Shown piece by piece: positions 63,464-64,000 of a DNA stretch of 64,000 nt (its first letter is position 1; each line of letters begins with the position of its first letter). The translations under genes were made by a program, and so were the position numbers. The notes beneath the pieces were generated by a model. That model was given only the letters and a program-made list of their open reading frames with translations, ran no database searches and was not told where the DNA came from. The stretch lies in the NCBI RefSeq assembly GCF_000986865.1, contig NZ_LAVS01000010.1:1-64000 (forward strand), written 5' to 3'. Origin of the DNA: Rheinheimera mesophila (lineage in GTDB: Bacteria > Pseudomonadota > Gammaproteobacteria > Enterobacterales > Alteromonadaceae).

Positions 63464-64000
63464 ATGCGATTACTTATTGCGGCGCTAAGTTTTGTTTTGG
63501 CTGTCAGTACTGCACAGGCAAAACAATTGACGGATTTGTATCAGGCTGAAGTTCCAGCAGGTCAACCCCAGGCCGTCTGGCAACAGCAGGCGCTGGCCCA
63601 GGTGCTGGTGAAAGTTACCGTTAACCCGGCTGTGGTTGAGCAGGGCGCTATTAAAGCTGAGCTGAAAAATGCCGGTAATTACATTAAAACTTTTGCTGCT
63701 GTCAGTTCTGAGCAGGGACCTGCATTGAAAGTCGGGTTGGATGAGCAAAAAATACAGCAGTTGTTAAGTCGGAACCAGATCGCTATTTGGGGAGCCAGAC
63801 GTCCGGCAATAGTACTGTGGCCGGTCGAGCAAACCGCAGAAAACCGTGTATTTATGCAAGGATCCACTCATCCTGTATTGAGCCAACTGCTGCAACAGTC
63901 AAAAGCTATAGGTCTGCCGCTGGAGCTGCCAACAGCCAATGACAGCTTTACGCCGGTCTTGTCCCATGACGAGGTGTGGGCAGGGAACTGGCTGCTGATT
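63464..64000 (+). CDS. DUF2066 domain protein (N-terminal part, cut by window edge)
   Basis: The 179 visible codons encode a signal peptide (MRLLIAALSFVLAVSTAQA) and the start of a DUF2066 domain: LYQAEVPAG, QALAQVLVKVTVNPAVVEQGAIKAEL and IWGARRPAIVLWPVEQ. Such secreted proteins are typical of gammaproteobacteria; function unknown. The stop lies outside. Close spacing to the MarC gene suggests co-transcription. Confidence 0.8.
   Translation, partial: MRLLIAALSFVLAVSTAQAKQLTDLYQAEVPAGQPQAVWQQQALAQVLVKVTVNPAVVEQGAIKAELKNAGNYIKTFAAVSSEQGPALKVGLDEQKIQQLLSRNQIAIWGARRPAIVLWPVEQTAENRVFMQGSTHPVLSQLLQQSKAIGLPLELPTANDSFTPVLSHDEVWAGNWLLI

Overview
This window is a piece of a gammaproteobacterial chromosome of the Alteromonadales/Chromatiales type. 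A Rheinheimera-like or Shewanella-like bacterium is my inference from overall gene content and protein similarity; there is no rRNA gene to settle it. Nearly all genes are housekeeping genes. Base composition and coding style look uniform, and I see no prophage, insertion sequence, CRISPR array, tRNA or rRNA. Two stretches of gene order recall E. coli. The first is trp - yciV(rnm) - yciO - rluB ... yciK ... sohB ... topA - cysB, which in E. coli lies together near the trp operon but here is opened up by other genes. The second is bepA - yfgD-like ... bcp - gcvR - dapA - bamC.

Region by region. 1-4250: the trpE-G-D-C operon on the minus strand, translationally coupled by short overlaps and preceded by a classical leader peptide (W-H-W-W) and attenuator; trpC runs off the left edge. 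4257-8207: rnm, yciO, scpA, scpB and rluB (RNA processing and chromosome condensation). 8367-11904: two small unknown genes, an amino-acid racemase, and a stray flagellar pair (fliK, fhlB) divergent from the cytochrome c maturation operon ccmABCDEFGHI (12076-19093). 19337-26857: a peptide transporter, a Kelch protein, an Ntn-hydrolase, mlaA, a TetR regulator and proS. 26944-34260: a second Kelch protein, trmO, purU, a thioesterase, carbonic anhydrase, galU, an H-NS-reminiscent protein and yciK. 34481-43835: a Pla-1/VolA-type lipase lipoprotein, sohB, tpm, a dicarboxylate/amino-acid symporter, a large Ig-like lipoprotein and astB. 43836-49899: topA, bracketed by related palindromic repeat elements, then a membrane coiled-coil protein, an orphan histidine kinase and cysB. 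50173-64000: metR, queC/queE, a LON-N-like protein, the bepA operon, a TonB receptor plus PQQ sugar dehydrogenase pair, bcp, gcvR, dapA, bamC, a MarC-family protein and a DUF2066 protein cut by the right edge.

The most informative points are these. A TonB-dependent receptor closely resembling E. coli YncD/PqqU sits directly beside a secreted PQQ-dependent sugar dehydrogenase, which suggests a two-gene PQQ-scavenging and PQQ-using module. A palindromic 124-bp tandem repeat lies upstream of topA, with a diverged inverted relative downstream. A trp leader peptide was found that is too short for normal gene calling, and a separate promoter-to-terminator unit of about 150 nt lies in front of it. 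A MetJ-like operator lies ahead of metR. Several start codons are corrected below.
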